Source of the DNA: Chloroflexota bacterium
GTDB lineage: Bacteria; Chloroflexota; Chloroflexia; Chloroheliales; Chloroheliaceae
Assembly (NCBI GenBank): GCA_902812345.1
Contig: CADDZM010000001.1
Location: forward strand, 1-64,000
Reading direction: 5' to 3'
Length of the DNA: 64,000 nucleotides
Every line of letters starts with the position of its first letter. Position 1 is the first letter of the stretch. Made by a program: the position numbers and the translations under genes. This document shows, in pieces, positions 43,604-52,706 of this stretch. Below the pieces are notes generated by a model that was not told the origin of the DNA, did not search any database, and saw only the letters and a list, made by a program, of their open reading frames with translations.

Positions 43604-43692
43604 TCGCTCGCCCGCGCAGTTATGAGGCGAATTAAAAGTCGGCCTGGGGAAGCTCATCCCAGGGCCAATACCAAAATTCCCTAGAGGTAGGA

Positions 43693-46254
43693 ATGACGGC
43701 TAAAGATATAGAAAGCATTCTCTGGCTAATCCCGGCGATACCCCTGGCGGCAGCCCTCCTTAACGGCCTGCTGAGTATCCTCTTCCTGAGAAGCAAACCC
43801 AAGCAATCGTTGAGCGGCGGCCAGAGGGCGGTCCGGGGCGCGACCTCGGCTATCGGTATCGCGGCGATACTTTCAGCCCTGGTTATCTCCATAATCGGTC
43901 TTAGCTTTCTGCTAAGCCAACCCGCCCCGGCGGAACCGGTCGAACACACCGCTACCCAGCAAGTGGCCCAGGCTAACGACGGCAGCAGTGCCAAGTTAGC
44001 GGCCCCGGCTTTGCAAGCTACCGGCTCGACCGAGCAAGCCAATCCTCGCCGGATTGAGGTCCAGAAGGTTTACACCTGGATACCGAGTGGCGATTTACAG
44101 GTAAATCTTGGCTTCCTGATTGACCCACTGACCGCGATGATGCTGGTGGTCGTCAATACGATTAGCCTCCTGGTGCATATTTTCAGCACCGGCTATATGA
44201 AAGAGGATAACGGCTACCACCGCTTCTTTACCTACCTGCCCTTCTTTACCTTTAGCATGATTATGCTGGTAATGTCGAACAACTTCCTCTTGCTCTACGT
44301 CTTCTGGGAAGCCGTGGGCTTGAGCAGTTACCTCTTAATCGGCTTCTGGTTCAGCAAGAAATACGACTGGGGCCGCCTCCTGCCGCCCGCCTCAGGCGTC
44401 AAGGCTTTCGTGGTTAACCGCATCGGTGACTTTGGCTTTAGCCTCGGCATTATGTGGATTTTCGTTACGATGCTGGGTACGGTCGGCAGCGATTACGCCG
44501 CGAAGCATAATATCACCGGCATCTGGGACCGCCTGAACTACGCGAACGTTTTCGGGGCTTTTAACGAGGCTATCGCCAACAACGCCCTGAGCGGTACAGC
44601 CCTGACTTTTATCTGTATCCTGCTCTTTATGGGTGCGATGGGTAAATCGGCCCAGGTCCCGCTTCACGTCTGGTTGCCGGACGCGATGGCCGGCCCGACC
44701 CCGGTTTCGGCCCTCATCCATGCCGCGACAATGGTCACGGCGGGTGTGTATATGGTGGGCCGGGTTAGCCCGCTCTTCTCCCACACCAATGAGGCCATGC
44801 TGGTAATTTCAATTATCGGCATCGTGACCGCTTTCTTCGGAAGCACCGTCGGCTGCACTCAGAAAGACATCAAAGCGGTTATGGCTTACTCGACGGTTAG
44901 CCAGTTAGGGTACATGTTCTTCGCCCTGGGTGTCTTCGGCTGGGTGGCGGCTTTCTTCCACCTGATGACCCACGCCTTCTTCAAAGGGCTGCTCTTTCTC
45001 GGTTGCGGCTCGGTTATTCACGCCAACGAGGAAACCATTCACGAGGGCTTCCACACCATCCAGCACAACGCCCAGGATTGGGCGCGCCGCCGCTTCCCCG
45101 ACGACCCGCAAAGGGCCGATGAAGTCGGTTTCGAGCTTTTCGAGGCGGCGGAACACGCTATCGAGTATGGGGTGGACAAAAACAGCAAAAACGAACTGTT
45201 GCGGATGGGCCTCGACCCCCAGAACATGGACTACATGGGAAACCTGGGCAAAGGCATGAAGATAACCGCCATCAGTATGACCTTTGGGGCGGCAGCCCTG
45301 GCCGGTATCCCGTTTACGGCAGGGTTCTGGAGCAAAGACGATATTCTGGGTATAACCTTCTCTCGCGGGGCCGAAAACAGCTTTGATTATGTGATTTACG
45401 CCCTCGGTATTTTCGCGGCCCTGCTGACGGCGTTCTACAGCTTCAGGATGATTTTCTCGGTCTTCTTTGGTAAAGAGTTCAGGCTGCCCGCCGCAATGAA
45501 TACCCTGGCCTATGAGGGAATGCGGCGCAAAGCAACCGAACTCGGTATCGCTAACTTCAACCCGGCTGAAATCGTGAATTTCGTAGACGGTTACGACCCG
45601 GCTAATGCCGCCGCTGCTGCCCACACTCACGGCGAAGCTGAAACCGCCCACAGCCACGGGCCAAATGTTCCGCTGGCCGTGGTCGAGAGTCCCTTAAATA
45701 TGAGCTTGCCGCTGGCTTTCCTGGCTTTTATGAGTATCGCGACCGGTTATATCGGTTTGCCCGGTGCCATTTTTGGCGAAAGCCCTCTTGAAAAATTCCT
45801 GAATGGTTCGTTCGGCCCTGCCCTGGCGGTCAAGCCGCTCCCGGTGGAAAGCGCCAGCACAACCACCATTCTGCTGGTCTTCTCCGGCCTTGTTGCTCTC
45901 GCCGGGGTATTCATCGCCTATCTGATGTATCACCGTAACCGGGCCACGCTTCCCGTACGAGCGGGAAAACTGGCCGGGCCGCTCTACGCCTTCTCTCGCA
46001 ATAAATGGTACTGGGACGAGGTCTACAACCTGCTGGTTGTCCAGGCCGGGTTGCTGACCATGCGCGGTCTTAGCATGTTCGACAAGTATGTGATTGACGG
46101 GGCGGTCAACGGGGTGGCCTGGCTGACAAAGCAGAGCGCCCGCCAGTTACGCAAAGTCCAGACCGGCTTTGTGGGTAACTACGCTTTCTATATGGCGATT
46201 GGACTCGTGCTGATTGTAGCCCTGTTCTACGTCACAAACGGTATTAAGTTCTAA
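43693..46254 (+). CDS. nuoL: NADH-quinone oxidoreductase subunit L
   Basis: 853 residues, the largest antiporter-like subunit; typical NuoL is 610-670. Core signatures: FWEAVGLSSYLLIGFW, the key lysine in MGKSAQVPLHVWLPDAMAGP, HAATMVTAGVYM, and the C-terminal lateral helix. Two insertions explain the extra length. One is about 60-70 charged residues after SVIHANEETIHEG, where other NuoL have a short loop. The other is a His-rich loop near residue 640-660 (AHTHGEAETAHSHG). GAGGTAGGA precedes the ATG. Confidence 0.95.
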   Translation: MTAKDIESILWLIPAIPLAAALLNGLLSILFLRSKPKQSLSGGQRAVRGATSAIGIAAILSALVISIIGLSFLLSQPAPAEPVEHTATQQVAQANDGSSAKLAAPALQATGSTEQANPRRIEVQKVYTWIPSGDLQVNLGFLIDPLTAMMLVVVNTISLLVHIFSTGYMKEDNGYHRFFTYLPFFTFSMIMLVMSNNFLLLYVFWEAVGLSSYLLIGFWFSKKYDWGRLLPPASGVKAFVVNRIGDFGFSLGIMWIFVTMLGTVGSDYAAKHNITGIWDRLNYANVFGAFNEAIANNALSGTALTFICILLFMGAMGKSAQVPLHVWLPDAMAGPTPVSALIHAATMVTAGVYMVGRVSPLFSHTNEAMLVISIIGIVTAFFGSTVGCTQKDIKAVMAYSTVSQLGYMFFALGVFGWVAAFFHLMTHAFFKGLLFLGCGSVIHANEETIHEGFHTIQHNAQDWARRRFPDDPQRADEVGFELFEAAEHAIEYGVDKNSKNELLRMGLDPQNMDYMGNLGKGMKITAISMTFGAAALAGIPFTAGFWSKDDILGITFSRGAENSFDYVIYALGIFAALLTAFYSFRMIFSVFFGKEFRLPAAMNTLAYEGMRRKATELGIANFNPAEIVNFVDGYDPANAAAAAHTHGEAETAHSHGPNVPLAVVESPLNMSLPLAFLAFMSIATGYIGLPGAIFGESPLEKFLNGSFGPALAVKPLPVESASTTTILLVFSGLVALAGVFIAYLMYHRNRATLPVRAGKLAGPLYAFSRNKWYWDEVYNLLVVQAGLLTMRGLSMFDKYVIDGAVNGVAWLTKQSARQLRKVQTGFVGNYAFYMAIGLVLIVALFYVTNGIKF

Positions 46255-46286
46255 GAGGCGAAAGTCCTAAAAAAGAGAAAGAAATC

Positions 46287-48164
46287 ATGCTTTCTGTAAT
46301 GACTTACATACCGCTGATTGGAGCGGTGATAATAGCGGTCCTGCCAACGAAAAATCCAAACGCTTTTCGCTGGATTGCTTTGCTCACGACTCTCATTAAC
46401 TTTGGGCTGTCACTCTACACGACCCTGGGCTTTAACCGGGGCCAACCGGGCTACCAGTTCGAGGAAAAAGCCAACTGGATCGGCTCTATCGGGGCGGGTT
46501 ACCACATGGGCGTGGACGGGGTGTCGGTCCTGATGGTCCAACTCAACGCCTTGCTTTTCGTGACAGCGGTCCTGGCAAGCTGGTTCTCCATCCAGAAGCG
46601 CGTCCGCGAATATTTCGTGGCCTTGCTGATTTTGAACATAGGGCTGGTCGGGGTCTTTTGCGCCCTCGACTTCTTCCTGTTCTACATTTTCTGGGAACTG
46701 GTCCTGATTCCAATGGCGATTCTAATCGGGGTCTGGGGTGGCGCGAACCGCATTTACGCGGCTTACAAGTTCTTCATCTATACCCTGGTTGGCAGCTTGC
46801 TCATGCTGGTGGCGATTATCGCCCTTTACTTCCAGGCCCAACCGCTGGTCGGCTATTTCACCCTGGATATAGTCGAAATCACCAACGCAACCGCCGGCCA
46901 TCCACTTAACTATACCTTCCAGATTCTGGCTTTCCTGGCCTTTGGCTCGGCTTTCGCCATCAAGGTGCCGTTGTGGCCGTTCCATACCTGGCTGCCCGAT
47001 GCCCATACCGAAGCCCCGACCGCAGGGAGCGTCATCCTGGCCGGGACGATGTTAAAAATGGGCTGCTACGGCTTTATCCGCTTCAACCTGCCGCTTTTCC
47101 CGGATGCCAGCAAAGACCTGGCGCCCCTGATGATTGCCCTGGCGATTATCGCGATTATTTACGGCGCGATGGTAGCCCTGGTTCAGCCGGACATGAAAAA
47201 GCTGGTGGCCTATTCCTCGGTGAGCCACATGGGTTTTGTTATCCTGGGCCTGTTCGCTTTCGCTTACGGCCTGGGCGGCAGTTCCGGCACGACCACCAAC
47301 GCGCTGCTTTTGCATAACTCCCAGGCTTTTGAAGGCGCGGTCTTCGTGATGTTCGCCCACGGTCTGTTGACCGGCGGCCTCTTTTTAGGCGTTGGCGTGA
47401 TTTACGAACGGACGCATACCAGGGATATTAAGACAATTCAAAACACCACCCGTGTTGCCAGCCGCATGCCGGTCTACGCCACTATTTTCTTGCTGTATGC
47501 GATGGGTTCGATTGGCTTGCCGGGTATAGCCGGGTTCGTGGGAGAATTCCTCGTCATGCAGGGCGCGTTCAGGGTCAACGGTTGGCTGTCCTTCGCAACC
47601 TCCTTTGTGATTATCTTTGCCGCAGTTTACCTGCTCTGGATGTACCAGCGGGTCTTCTTTGGCAAGATTGGCGACTACGACCCGGCGGTTGCGTTGAGCC
47701 ACGGCGCGGGACACAGCGAACATACCCCGGATACTGCCGCCACTAACCAATCGGGTATGGCCGTTGGCGCGGATAACTCGGCTCACGGCGAACACGGTCT
47801 GCCGATGCCGGCCAGCGAGAAATACGGTAGCGGCGCCGGGCCGGATACCAACCGCGTCGGCACCGATACCTTACCGGAAAAAGGCTCCACTCACGCCACA
47901 CCTGCCGCAGGACACGATACGGGCCACAATACTACTCGCGGCCACCATACCGACCCGGACATCCTGGCGAACGGGGCAAAGTTCCCTGACCTGAACCTGC
48001 CGGAAGGGCTGGCCCTGATTCCGATGGGTATCCTGTCCGTGCTAGTGGGGGTGGTTCCGGCCCTGGTATTGGACTTCCTGACAACCAGCGGAAGCAACCT
48101 GGCCGTTACGATGGTGGAACATTCCGATAAAGTGGCGGCAATTGTGCAGTTGGTTGGTAAGTAA
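46287..48164 (+). CDS. nuoM: NADH-quinone oxidoreductase subunit M
   Basis: 625 residues; typical NuoM is about 500. Signatures: GVDGVSVLMVQLNALLF, FWELVLIPMAILIGVWG and the key lysine in AIKVPLWPFHTWLPDAHTEAP. A hydrophilic insertion of about 85 residues (about 471-558) before the last helix is rich in His and Gly (GAGHSEHTPD, GHDTGHNTTRGHHTD). The stop lies in a run of AAGT tetranucleotides. Confidence 0.95.
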   Translation: MLSVMTYIPLIGAVIIAVLPTKNPNAFRWIALLTTLINFGLSLYTTLGFNRGQPGYQFEEKANWIGSIGAGYHMGVDGVSVLMVQLNALLFVTAVLASWFSIQKRVREYFVALLILNIGLVGVFCALDFFLFYIFWELVLIPMAILIGVWGGANRIYAAYKFFIYTLVGSLLMLVAIIALYFQAQPLVGYFTLDIVEITNATAGHPLNYTFQILAFLAFGSAFAIKVPLWPFHTWLPDAHTEAPTAGSVILAGTMLKMGCYGFIRFNLPLFPDASKDLAPLMIALAIIAIIYGAMVALVQPDMKKLVAYSSVSHMGFVILGLFAFAYGLGGSSGTTTNALLLHNSQAFEGAVFVMFAHGLLTGGLFLGVGVIYERTHTRDIKTIQNTTRVASRMPVYATIFLLYAMGSIGLPGIAGFVGEFLVMQGAFRVNGWLSFATSFVIIFAAVYLLWMYQRVFFGKIGDYDPAVALSHGAGHSEHTPDTAATNQSGMAVGADNSAHGEHGLPMPASEKYGSGAGPDTNRVGTDTLPEKGSTHATPAAGHDTGHNTTRGHHTDPDILANGAKFPDLNLPEGLALIPMGILSVLVGVVPALVLDFLTTSGSNLAVTMVEHSDKVAAIVQLVGK

Positions 48165-48178
48165 GTAAGTAAGTAAGT
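48160..48178. repeat. AAGT tetranucleotide run at the nuoM stop
   Basis: GTAAGTAAGTAAGTAAGTA: four and a half AAGT units. The first in-frame TAA is the nuoM stop, so changes in unit number leave the coding region intact. Confidence 0.7.
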
Positions 48179-48212
48179 ATTTAAACTTTAACCCGAACAG
48201 GGAGCGAAAAAA

Positions 48213-49772
48213 GTGTCTTTATTAACACACACTTTGCTACAAATATCTACCGTTAAGCCTTCCTTCACCGGAGACGATTTGTACCGGGTTTTGCCGGAAT
48301 TAATCGTGCTGGTGATGGCGGTGCTGGTGGTAATACTTGATTTATTCCTGCCATTTCGTTCCCGGCCCGCCCTGGGCTACCTGGCAATCCTGGGATACGC
48401 CGGTGCGCTCGTCGCCGCCGGGTTCCTCTTCTACTACGACAACCCGACTAAAACTTCTTTTGGCGGGATGTTTGTCCGGGACAATTTCAGTTCGTTCTTT
48501 GAAATTGTCTTTCTGGTCAGCGGTATCCTGGTGGTGCTGGTTACGCCCAGTTACTCTCTCAAACGGGGTATTCCGCTCGGCGAGACTTATGCCATTCAGG
48601 CTTTCTCGGTCCTGGGTATGATGATTGTGGCCGCTTCAGGCGACCTGATGGTGATTTTCGTCGGCATCGAACTGACCTCGATTTGCAGTTATCTCCTGAC
48701 CGGTTTTGCCCGCTCCGACCCAGGCTCGGCGGAAGGCTCTCTGAAATATTTCTTACTCGGCATCTTCGCGACGGCAATACTGGTTTACGGGATGGCCTGG
48801 ACCTTTGGCATTACCGGCTCGACCAACCTGGTCGCAATCAGCCAGAGCATTACCCGGAATAACTTGAGCGGTGACGCCGGTCTGACCCTCGGTATGCTCT
48901 TGATGGTGGTCGGTTTCGGCTTCAAAATAGCGGCGGTGCCCTTCCATTTATGGACTCCTGACGCTTATGAAGGCGCTCCAACGCCGGTCGCGGCTTTCAT
49001 GTCGGTTGGGCCAAAGGCGGCCGGGTTCGCGGCCCTGTTACGGGTTCTAATCCAGGGCTTACCGACCCTGGCGGTGCAGTGGTCCGTCATAATTGCGGTC
49101 CTGGCCGTCCTGACTATGACCCTCGGTAACGTGGTCGCGATAGCCCAGAACAGCGTCAAGCGTATGCTGGCTTACTCCTCAATAGCCCACACCGGCTATA
49201 TAATGGTCGGCCTTGCCGCTTACCTGAACACCAGTTCGCCCGACAAGCAAAATGACGCTATTTCTTCGGTCCTGATTTACTCGCTAATCTATGTCTTTAT
49301 GAACATGGGCGCGTTTGGCGTGCTGATTTACGTCCAGAACCGCCAGGGCGGGGCCGAGGTAAATAGCTTTGATGGCCTGGCCCAATGGGCGCCCGGGATT
49401 GCCCTCGCGATGGCCTGGTTTATGCTGTCGCTGACCGGTATCCCGCCGACGGGCGGCTTCCTGGGCAAGTTCTACGTCTTCCGGGCGGCCATTGATAACG
49501 GCTATACCTGGCTGGCAATCGTGGGCGTTATAAACAGCGCCGTTTCGGCCTTCTTCTACCTGCGAGTTATTTACTCGATGTACTTTAATCCGATTGCGGA
49601 TGAAGATAAGGCCAGGCTCCAGCCGACCAAAGCCGGTTTTATCGCGGCTGGCGTGGTGATTGCCAGTATTGCCCTGTTGCTGCTTGGCATCGTTCCCGGT
49701 CCGGCCCTCGACCTCGCCCGTGACGGCGCAGACCCGCTAATCCAGGGGGTCAGGACCGCTACCGGTCGCTAA
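48213..49772 (+). CDS. nuoN: NADH-quinone oxidoreductase subunit N
   Basis: 519 residues, 14 or so helices. FVGIELTSICSYLLTGFAR, the key lysine in FKIAAVPFHLWTPDAYEGAP and YSSIAHTGYIMVGLAAY are diagnostic. Start is GTG with AGGGAG ten bases upstream. Last gene of the operon; nuoE, nuoF and nuoG are absent. Confidence 0.95.
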   Translation: MSLLTHTLLQISTVKPSFTGDDLYRVLPELIVLVMAVLVVILDLFLPFRSRPALGYLAILGYAGALVAAGFLFYYDNPTKTSFGGMFVRDNFSSFFEIVFLVSGILVVLVTPSYSLKRGIPLGETYAIQAFSVLGMMIVAASGDLMVIFVGIELTSICSYLLTGFARSDPGSAEGSLKYFLLGIFATAILVYGMAWTFGITGSTNLVAISQSITRNNLSGDAGLTLGMLLMVVGFGFKIAAVPFHLWTPDAYEGAPTPVAAFMSVGPKAAGFAALLRVLIQGLPTLAVQWSVIIAVLAVLTMTLGNVVAIAQNSVKRMLAYSSIAHTGYIMVGLAAYLNTSSPDKQNDAISSVLIYSLIYVFMNMGAFGVLIYVQNRQGGAEVNSFDGLAQWAPGIALAMAWFMLSLTGIPPTGGFLGKFYVFRAAIDNGYTWLAIVGVINSAVSAFFYLRVIYSMYFNPIADEDKARLQPTKAGFIAAGVVIASIALLLLGIVPGPALDLARDGADPLIQGVRTATGR

Positions 49773-49792
49773 ATTCAATTCAAAAGAAATAG

Positions 49793-49818
49793 AAAGAGGC
49801 AAATTGCTTGCCTCTTTT
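49793..49818 (+). terminator. Terminator of the nuo operon
   Basis: AAAGAGGCAA and TTGCCTCTTT form a perfect 10-bp stem with T-rich 3' side, 20 bases after nuoN. Confidence 0.85.
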
Positions 49819-49946
49819 ACTTTAGTAGTGGATTTTGAAGCGTTGGGGCCAGGTGGAAAGGGCATAATTAGAAGTAGCTGGATTATAAGGGCTGAAGAAG
49901 ATTTTCCCAGACTTGTTACCTGCTATGTTTTGTAAGGAGAAAAAGA

Positions 49947-50165
49947 ATGCCTGGTCAATTGAATTTATTTGATGTTGTAGCCTTGCCGGAAGATATAAGT
50001 GAAAAGGGACTTAACCGGGGTCAGGTTGGAACCATTGTCGAAGAACTTGATGAAGGATTTTATGAAGTAGAATTTAGCGACAATCAAGGTCGAACCTACG
50101 CCCGGTTAGCAATCCCGGGTGCGAAACTTCTAGTACTTTATTACCAACCTCTTAAAGTAGCCTGA
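49947..50165 (+). CDS. DUF4926-like small protein
   Basis: 72 residues, matching the DUF4926 pattern: LFDVVALPEDISEKGLNRGQ, VGTIVEELDEGFYEVEFSD and GRTYARLAIP. Function unknown; a small beta-barrel is likely. In other genomes such proteins are often near toxin-antitoxin or mobile genes. TAAGGAG precedes the ATG. Confidence 0.8.
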   Translation: MPGQLNLFDVVALPEDISEKGLNRGQVGTIVEELDEGFYEVEFSDNQGRTYARLAIPGAKLLVLYYQPLKVA

Positions 50166-50264
50166 ATTAGGGGATGACCTGTAATAATATAGAATAATTT
50201 TCTCACAGGGTAAAAATTATCTTCCTTAATTTATTTGAAAGGAATAAGTAATGAGGAGAAACGG

Positions 50265-50534
50265 ATGAATCCAACTAAAATGGTATTAGAGATAGCAGAT
50301 ATAACCGGATTTATTGTTGTTTTTGGCTCCGTTCCATTAGTCCTCAAACGCTTTCAAAGGTTAAATTTAAGTTTTCGGCTGCTGTATGATGGTCTTTTTA
50401 TACTCCTTTTTGCCGGGTTGTTCCTTGCAACTTCTCCCGTATTTGATAAGCTACCGGGACTGCTAGAGTTCGTTGGGTTTGCGGTAATCCTGGCTACTTT
50501 TAACTGGTACGTTAAAAATACGGCCACAAAGTAA
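50265..50534 (+). CDS. Small membrane protein, unknown
   Basis: 89 residues with about three hydrophobic segments (ITGFIVVFGSVPLVL, GLFILLFAGLFLATS, FVGFAVILATFNWYV). GAGGAG is well spaced before the ATG. Its stop overlaps the next start (TAATG), so the two are coupled. More AT-rich than the surrounding genes. No family recognised. Confidence 0.65.
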   Translation: MNPTKMVLEIADITGFIVVFGSVPLVLKRFQRLNLSFRLLYDGLFILLFAGLFLATSPVFDKLPGLLEFVGFAVILATFNWYVKNTATK

Positions 50535-51166
50535 TGAAACATGGCTCAATCTTCTGGGTAGTGAATTACATAAAATCGCAGCGGGACAGCGAAACCCGTT
50601 ACACAATTGACCTTTATTTGCTGCGGCTCGGTTACGACGCCGGGACCATTGAGGATGCCTGGCAAATTGCCGGGCTGCGGTTGGAAAGCAAAAAGCCGTC
50701 CTTCTTTAAGTATCTTTTCCCGGTTACGGCCCTTTGCAGTTTGCTTAGCTGGGTTTGTTTGACCTTGTCATGGTATACATCTTCTGATGGAGCAATTCAT
50801 TCTGTCCTGATTTATACTCCAAAATTTTATGAATATATTTACTACCCTTCTTTCAACTCAGCTTTTCTATATTTCATGCTGATTTTTTGGGGAATAAATT
50901 GCTTTTTAGGGCTTTTTATCCAATATAGTGGCAGTCAAATTTTTTTGAAACTCTTTCCAGCGGCTCTGAACTTTAACTTTTTATTTATTTCTGCTGCCCT
51001 TGCGTTTGATGGTTTTCTCATCTTACAGTTACATAACTGGTTAGTTTGGCAAGGACCGGTCTTCCTTACTTTGATTTTGCTAATTGCCTTGACCTGTACT
51101 TTATTAGAATTGAAATATGCACCAAAGAAAATCGAAATAATTCTCCCCGCTCATCCCTCCCAATAA
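50534..51166 (+). CDS. Integral membrane protein, unknown
   Basis: 210 residues. A short cytoplasmic helical region (YIKSQRDSETRYTIDLYLLRLG) resembles the small N-terminal domains that precede membrane spans in SHOCT-like proteins. About five hydrophobic segments follow, rich in Phe, Leu and Tyr. Coupled to the 89-residue membrane protein, so the two may form a complex. Function unknown; AT-rich. Confidence 0.65.
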   Translation: MKHGSIFWVVNYIKSQRDSETRYTIDLYLLRLGYDAGTIEDAWQIAGLRLESKKPSFFKYLFPVTALCSLLSWVCLTLSWYTSSDGAIHSVLIYTPKFYEYIYYPSFNSAFLYFMLIFWGINCFLGLFIQYSGSQIFLKLFPAALNFNFLFISAALAFDGFLILQLHNWLVWQGPVFLTLILLIALTCTLLELKYAPKKIEIILPAHPSQ

Positions 51167-51278
51167 ATTTCGGATAAAATTTCCATGTATAAAACCTCTT
51201 TCTCTATTGAACAAATCCCCCAATAGTGCTACCCTTTTAGCCTGTGGTAAGGCTATGATGCGCTGGAAAAGGAGAATT

Positions 51279-51668
51279 ATGGGTTATCTAAAAGGAATAC
51301 TGCACGCGAATTTAACGATTGCGCCCGGTGACGAGGCTATCGAGCAAGCCCACCGGTTTTACGTGGACTTGCTGGGCCTGGGTGTGCTGGACCGGCCACC
51401 TGAAACCGACAACTTTACGCCCGGTTTCTGGCTGGACTGCGGCAACGGTCAGCAAATTCATATCAGTTCCGAACCGCACCCCGAAACTTATAACGGGCCG
51501 AGCAAGCGCCACACCGCTTTCCAGGTAAGCAACCTGGCCGGGCTGAAGGCCGCCCTCGAAGCCGCCGGGGTAGAAGTGCAGGTGCAAGACCAGCAGTTCG
51601 CGGGAATGAGCCGGATTTTCGCTCGCGACCCCTGGGGTAACGGCCTGGAACTGGTTGAATATTTTTAG
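51279..51668 (+). CDS. VOC-superfamily (glyoxalase-like) protein
   Basis: 129 residues. The betaalphabetabetabeta fold is suggested by HANLTIAPGDEAIEQAHRFYVD, HTAFQVSNLAGLKAALEAAG and RIFARDPWGNGLELVEYF, the last supplying the usual metal Glu. Might be a lyase, dioxygenase or drug-binding protein. The ATG at 51279 has AAAAGGAG; the frame is open upstream but without homology. Confidence 0.85.
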   Translation: MGYLKGILHANLTIAPGDEAIEQAHRFYVDLLGLGVLDRPPETDNFTPGFWLDCGNGQQIHISSEPHPETYNGPSKRHTAFQVSNLAGLKAALEAAGVEVQVQDQQFAGMSRIFARDPWGNGLELVEYF

Positions 51669-51710
51669 ATTGTTTAATATATAACAATCTAAGGCTAGTT
51701 GAGATAGAAA

Positions 51711-52634
51711 ATGAAACTTGCTGTAGTTACCGCCGGGGCGATAGGCGGTTATTTTGGCGGTTTGCTGGCTGCGTCTGGCGCGGAAATAACTTTTGTAGCC
51801 AGGGGCGCGCATTTGCAGGTTTTGCAGCAGACCGGCCTCGTTTTGAAAAAACCGGACGGGGAGTTACACCTGACGCCCGGCCAGTACCGGGTCACGGATA
51901 ACGCCGCCCAGGCCGTCCGGGGTGCGGGTATGGTGCTGTTCGCTGTAAAGTCTTACGACACGCACGCGGTCGCTCTGTCTCTTCTGGCGGGGTTGGGCGA
52001 AACGGTGCCGGTCCTTTCGTTGCAGAATGGGGTCGAGAACGAAGAAGTGCTGGCGGCGTTGGTCGAACCGCGCCGCACTGCCGGGGGTGTGGCCTACGTC
52101 CTCGCCAGGTTATCCGCGCCAGGCGAAATAACGGCGGACAACACCGGGCGGTTGGCCGTGGCAGCTTACAGCATGGCCGGTGGCCCGGTCGCGCACCTGG
52201 ACGAATTCGCCGGTTTGTGCCAGGCCGCCAATATTCCACTCGAAAAGACAGGCGATATTGCAAAGCTCAAATGGAGTAAGCTGGTCTTTAACAGCGCCCT
52301 GAACGGCTGGACCGCTTACCGTAATACGACGCTGGACCGGGTGCTGGCCGAGCCGGAAGACCGCCAGGGTTATGAGGAAACGCTCCGCGAAACTTTCGAG
52401 GTAGCTATAGCTTTAGGCGTCAATCTTGACCCTGGTATTGTCGAGCAGACCATGGCGCGGTCGTTGCGGTTGGGCGCGGCGGGTAGTTCGATGCTAACCG
52501 ACCGGGAGATGGGCCGCCGCCTGGAGTTTGAGGCACTTAACGGTTATGTGGCCCGCAAAGGCCGCGAACTTGGCATACCGACGCCCTACAACGCTCTGCT
52601 GGCCCGCGAACTGGCCTCAGTGAACCCAATCTAA
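51711..52634 (+). CDS. panE: 2-dehydropantoate 2-reductase-like protein
   Basis: 307 residues. The NADPH Rossmann motif is TAGAIGGYFGGLLA; FAVKSYDT and QNGVENEE are conserved, and the catalytic Lys is in KLKWSKLVFNSALN. Ketopantoate reductase makes pantoate for coenzyme A. Paralogues act on other 2-oxo acids, and no other pan gene is near, so the substrate is probable, not proven. Confidence 0.88.
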   Translation: MKLAVVTAGAIGGYFGGLLAASGAEITFVARGAHLQVLQQTGLVLKKPDGELHLTPGQYRVTDNAAQAVRGAGMVLFAVKSYDTHAVALSLLAGLGETVPVLSLQNGVENEEVLAALVEPRRTAGGVAYVLARLSAPGEITADNTGRLAVAAYSMAGGPVAHLDEFAGLCQAANIPLEKTGDIAKLKWSKLVFNSALNGWTAYRNTTLDRVLAEPEDRQGYEETLRETFEVAIALGVNLDPGIVEQTMARSLRLGAAGSSMLTDREMGRRLEFEALNGYVARKGRELGIPTPYNALLARELASVNPI

Positions 52635-52706
52635 AAATAAGCGGTAATTGCCGGATATTGAAAAATTGCCTTACATTCAATCTACGGAATTTCAGCGGTA
52701 TGGGTT

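Noticed and set aside
46255-46275. GCGAAAGTCCT between nuoL and nuoM as a third copy of the hairpin repeat
   Set aside because: Only the 3' motif is present; no GACTTTC partner or CAGGATA upstream.
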